DNA of 64,000 nt from Desulfovibrio sp. Huiquan2017 (GTDB lineage: Bacteria > Desulfobacterota > Desulfovibrionia > Desulfovibrionales > Desulfovibrionaceae). The stretch spans positions 39,519-103,518 of the forward strand of contig NZ_JAFMPN010000009.1 in the NCBI RefSeq assembly GCF_017351175.1, read 5' to 3'. Each line of letters opens with the position of its first letter. Position 1 is the stretch's first letter. Made by a program: the position numbers and the translations under genes. The notes beneath the pieces are model-generated. The model did no database searches, was not told where the DNA came from, and saw only the letters and a list, made by a program, of their open reading frames with translations. Below, one piece after another: positions 62,098 through 64,000 of the stretch.

Positions 62098-64000
62098 TTA
62101 GGTTGCCAGCTCGGTGAGCTTGTCCGCCTTGCGGATGTTCACGCAACAAGCCTTGAATTCCGGAATGGTGGTGTTCGGGTCGCCAACGGACGGCGTGAGC
62201 CTGTTGGTCGAATCACCGGTCCCGGGCGTCGTCCAGCCGAAGCAGAACGGCATGCCTATCTCATGAATGATCCGGCCGTGCACCTTGAGCGGGCGCATGC
62301 GGACCGTGACCATGGCAATGGCTTCGACCCGGCCGCGGATGGACTCCACGACCACGCCGTCACCATTGTTGATGCCCTTCTCCTGCGCCAGTTCCGGGCT
62401 CATCTCCACGTAGAGCTGCGGCTCGGCTTCGAGCAGGTTGGGGATGTTGCGGGTCTCGCCGCCACCGCACCAGTGCTCGGTCAGGCTGTAGGTGGTCAGC
62501 ACGATCGGATACGCGGGATCGGCGGGCTTGGCCAGCTTGTCCATATTGGAGGCGACGAACTTGTACACCGGGCTGCTGAGCTGCCCGGAGAACAGGTTCT
62601 TGTTCACCGGCGTCTCCACCGGCTCGTAGTGCTCGGAGAACGGACCGTCCTGACGGCCGGGGCCGTAGATCTGGCCGAAACCGTGCTTGGACATGATGAA
62701 CGGATACTTGCCCTTGCCGGTGGCCATGGGCGGCCAGCCGCCGTCGGGCACGTCGCCGACCCACTTGCCGTCCTTCCACTCGATGACCGCCTTGGCCGGG
62801 TTGTACGGCTTGCCGTTCAGGTCCACGGAAGCGCGGTTGTACAGGATGCGGCGGTTGACGGGCCAGCACCAGGACCAGTTGGGGAACAGGCCGATGTTGG
62901 CCTGCATCTCGGTCTGCTTGGTGGAGCGGCGCTTGGCCTTGTTGCCGTCCTCCTCGGTGTAGCTGCCCGCGTACAACCAGTTCAGGCTCATGGTCGAGCC
63001 GTCGTCCTTGAGCGCGGTGAACGAAGGCACCTGCTGGCCCTTCTTGTATTGTTTGTCGCCGACCTTGCTGTCCACGGTGAAACGGCCGTTGATGCGCTGG
63101 CACAGATCATCCGAGTCATAGGTCTCGGGGTAGTCAAGCCAAGTCACGGCCTCTGGCAGCGTGCCGCCCTCCTTCTCGTACAGCTTTCTCACCCGGGACA
63201 TGAAGCCGCAGAACATGTCGCCGAAGGACCGGGCTTCGTAGGCGGGCTTGATCACCTGATAGTGCCAGAGCAGCCAGCGGCCGGAATTGGTCACCGAACC
63301 GCCCTTCTCCAGCCGGTGGGCCGAAGGCAGGAGGAAGACCTCGGTCTTGACCTTCTTCGGGTCCACGTCGGGACGATGCCAGTTGTCCGTGGTCTCGGAG
63401 TGGTGCAGTTCGGAAGTGACCAGCCAATCCAGGTTGTCCAGGGCCTTGCGCAGCTTGTTAGTGTTGGGCACCGAGTTCATCGGGTTCAGACCGATGATGA
63501 TGCCGCCCCGGATCTTGCCCTGATACATGCGGTCGAAGAGGTAGAGGTAGGAATAGTCCTCGCCCTTCTCGATCTTGGGCAGCAGTTCATAGCAGAAGCC
63601 ATTTTCCTTGGTGGCGTGATCGCCGTACCAGGCCTTGAGCAGGCTGGCGAAGTACTTGGGCTTGTGCTGCCACCAGTTGGCGGACTGCGGATCGTTGCTC
63701 ACCGGGGTGTTGGCCTTGATGTACTCGTCGTAGGTCTGCCAGCCGTTGTGCGGCATGGCCATGTAACCCGGGATGATGTGGTATAGCAGGGTGTGGTCCG
63801 TGGACCCCTGGACGTTGGGCTCGCCGCGCAGGGCGTTGATGCCGCCGCCGGCCACGCCGATGTTGCCCAGCAGAAGCTGGATGATGCCCGCCGAGCGGAT
63901 GTTCTGCACACCCACGGTGTGCTGGGTCCAACCCAGGGCATACATGACGGTCCCGGCCTTGTCCGGTTTGCCGGTGGCCGCGAAGGCCTCGTAAACCTTG
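62098..64000 (-). CDS. Formate dehydrogenase catalytic (alpha) subunit, C-terminal part (runs off the right edge)
   Basis: About 633 residues of the Mo/W-bisMGD subunit are visible; the N terminus, with the signal peptide, first [4Fe-4S] site and the catalytic Sec/Cys, lies beyond 64000. Visible parts include VYEAFAATGKPDKAGTVMYALGWTQHTVG at the edge, the cofactor-binding GGGINALRGEPNVQGSTDH, and the C-terminal molybdopterin domain ending in GDSTNRLTPSVGDPNTTIP. The reading frame is open to the window end. It is the first visible gene of fdhA-fdhB-fdhE-fdhD. Whether Sec is used cannot be judged here. Confidence 0.93.
   Translation of the reverse strand, partial: KVYEAFAATGKPDKAGTVMYALGWTQHTVGVQNIRSAGIIQLLLGNIGVAGGGINALRGEPNVQGSTDHTLLYHIIPGYMAMPHNGWQTYDEYIKANTPVSNDPQSANWWQHKPKYFASLLKAWYGDHATKENGFCYELLPKIEKGEDYSYLYLFDRMYQGKIRGGIIIGLNPMNSVPNTNKLRKALDNLDWLVTSELHHSETTDNWHRPDVDPKKVKTEVFLLPSAHRLEKGGSVTNSGRWLLWHYQVIKPAYEARSFGDMFCGFMSRVRKLYEKEGGTLPEAVTWLDYPETYDSDDLCQRINGRFTVDSKVGDKQYKKGQQVPSFTALKDDGSTMSLNWLYAGSYTEEDGNKAKRRSTKQTEMQANIGLFPNWSWCWPVNRRILYNRASVDLNGKPYNPAKAVIEWKDGKWVGDVPDGGWPPMATGKGKYPFIMSKHGFGQIYGPGRQDGPFSEHYEPVETPVNKNLFSGQLSSPVYKFVASNMDKLAKPADPAYPIVLTTYSLTEHWCGGGETRNIPNLLEAEPQLYVEMSPELAQEKGINNGDGVVVESIRGRVEAIAMVTVRMRPLKVHGRIIHEIGMPFCFGWTTPGTGDSTNRLTPSVGDPNTTIPEFKACCVNIRKADKLTELAT

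Overview
The window is a 64 kb chromosomal segment of a high-GC, anaerobic, sulfate-reducer-like deltaproteobacterium, most like Desulfovibrio or Pseudodesulfovibrio. This is inferred from content: a soluble FdhAB-type formate dehydrogenase with FdhD and FdhE, two small assimilatory-type siroheme proteins, ferredoxin-thioredoxin reductase, a Crp/Fnr regulator beside iron-sulfur membrane genes, and citramalate synthase next to aspartate kinase. About 63 protein genes are supported. There are no tRNA or rRNA genes, insertion sequences, prophage genes or CRISPR arrays. Most of the window is ordinary, tightly packed core genome.

Layout. 0-5 kb: mgtE, then divergently the complete de novo NAD set nadC-nadA-nadB, closed by a strong terminator. 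5.1-5.8 kb: a gene-poor stretch with one plausible 52-aa membrane microprotein. 5.8-8.7 kb: trkA-trkH potassium uptake. 8.8-13.4 kb: the most distinctive locus, a five-gene minus-strand operon (NapH/NosR-like iron-sulfur membrane protein, ferredoxin, cupin, two paralogous siroheme/4Fe-4S proteins). It is divergent from a Crp/Fnr regulator, and an FNR-geometry palindrome lies in the shared control region. 13.6-14.5 kb: an orphan TupA-like oxyanion-binding protein with direct repeats in its promoter region. 14.6-26.1 kb: a minus-strand run of rpsT, glyS, glyQ, recO, rodZ, surA, a foldase-like lipoprotein, mfd and cheW.

26.4-34.7 kb: a small hypothetical gene, ugd, then the plus-strand operon pdxJ-acpS-nnr-CBS protein-tsaE-lysC-cimA, joining cofactor, tRNA-modification and aspartate/isoleucine-family functions. 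35-38.8 kb: gap, surE, a YhaM-like exoribonuclease and tmk. 38.9-42.3 kb: polar amino-acid ABC genes (two permeases and a lipoprotein, but no ATPase) with a 31-aa signal-peptide-like ORF between them, then a glutaredoxin and an FTR catalytic subunit. 42.3-46.4 kb: an M48 lipoprotein protease whose start codon abuts a long hairpin, metY with a structured leader, and trmFO. 46.5-50.7 kb: two dipeptide-ABC ATPases without permeases, an HD protein, ECF-type T and A components without an S component, and a CheY. 51.3-59.2 kb: a seven-gene plus-strand operon (MATE, DUF2156, phosphodiesterase family, UvrD-like helicase, thiL, trmO, alpha/beta hydrolase). 59.6-64 kb: fdhD, fdhE, fdhB and the C-terminal two thirds of fdhA, which runs off the right edge.

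The best candidate for an under-described system is the 8.8-13.4 kb siroheme operon with its regulator. Secondary points are an FdhD without its usual catalytic cysteines, hairpins at the M48, metY and fdhB-fdhE junctions, and two microproteins.
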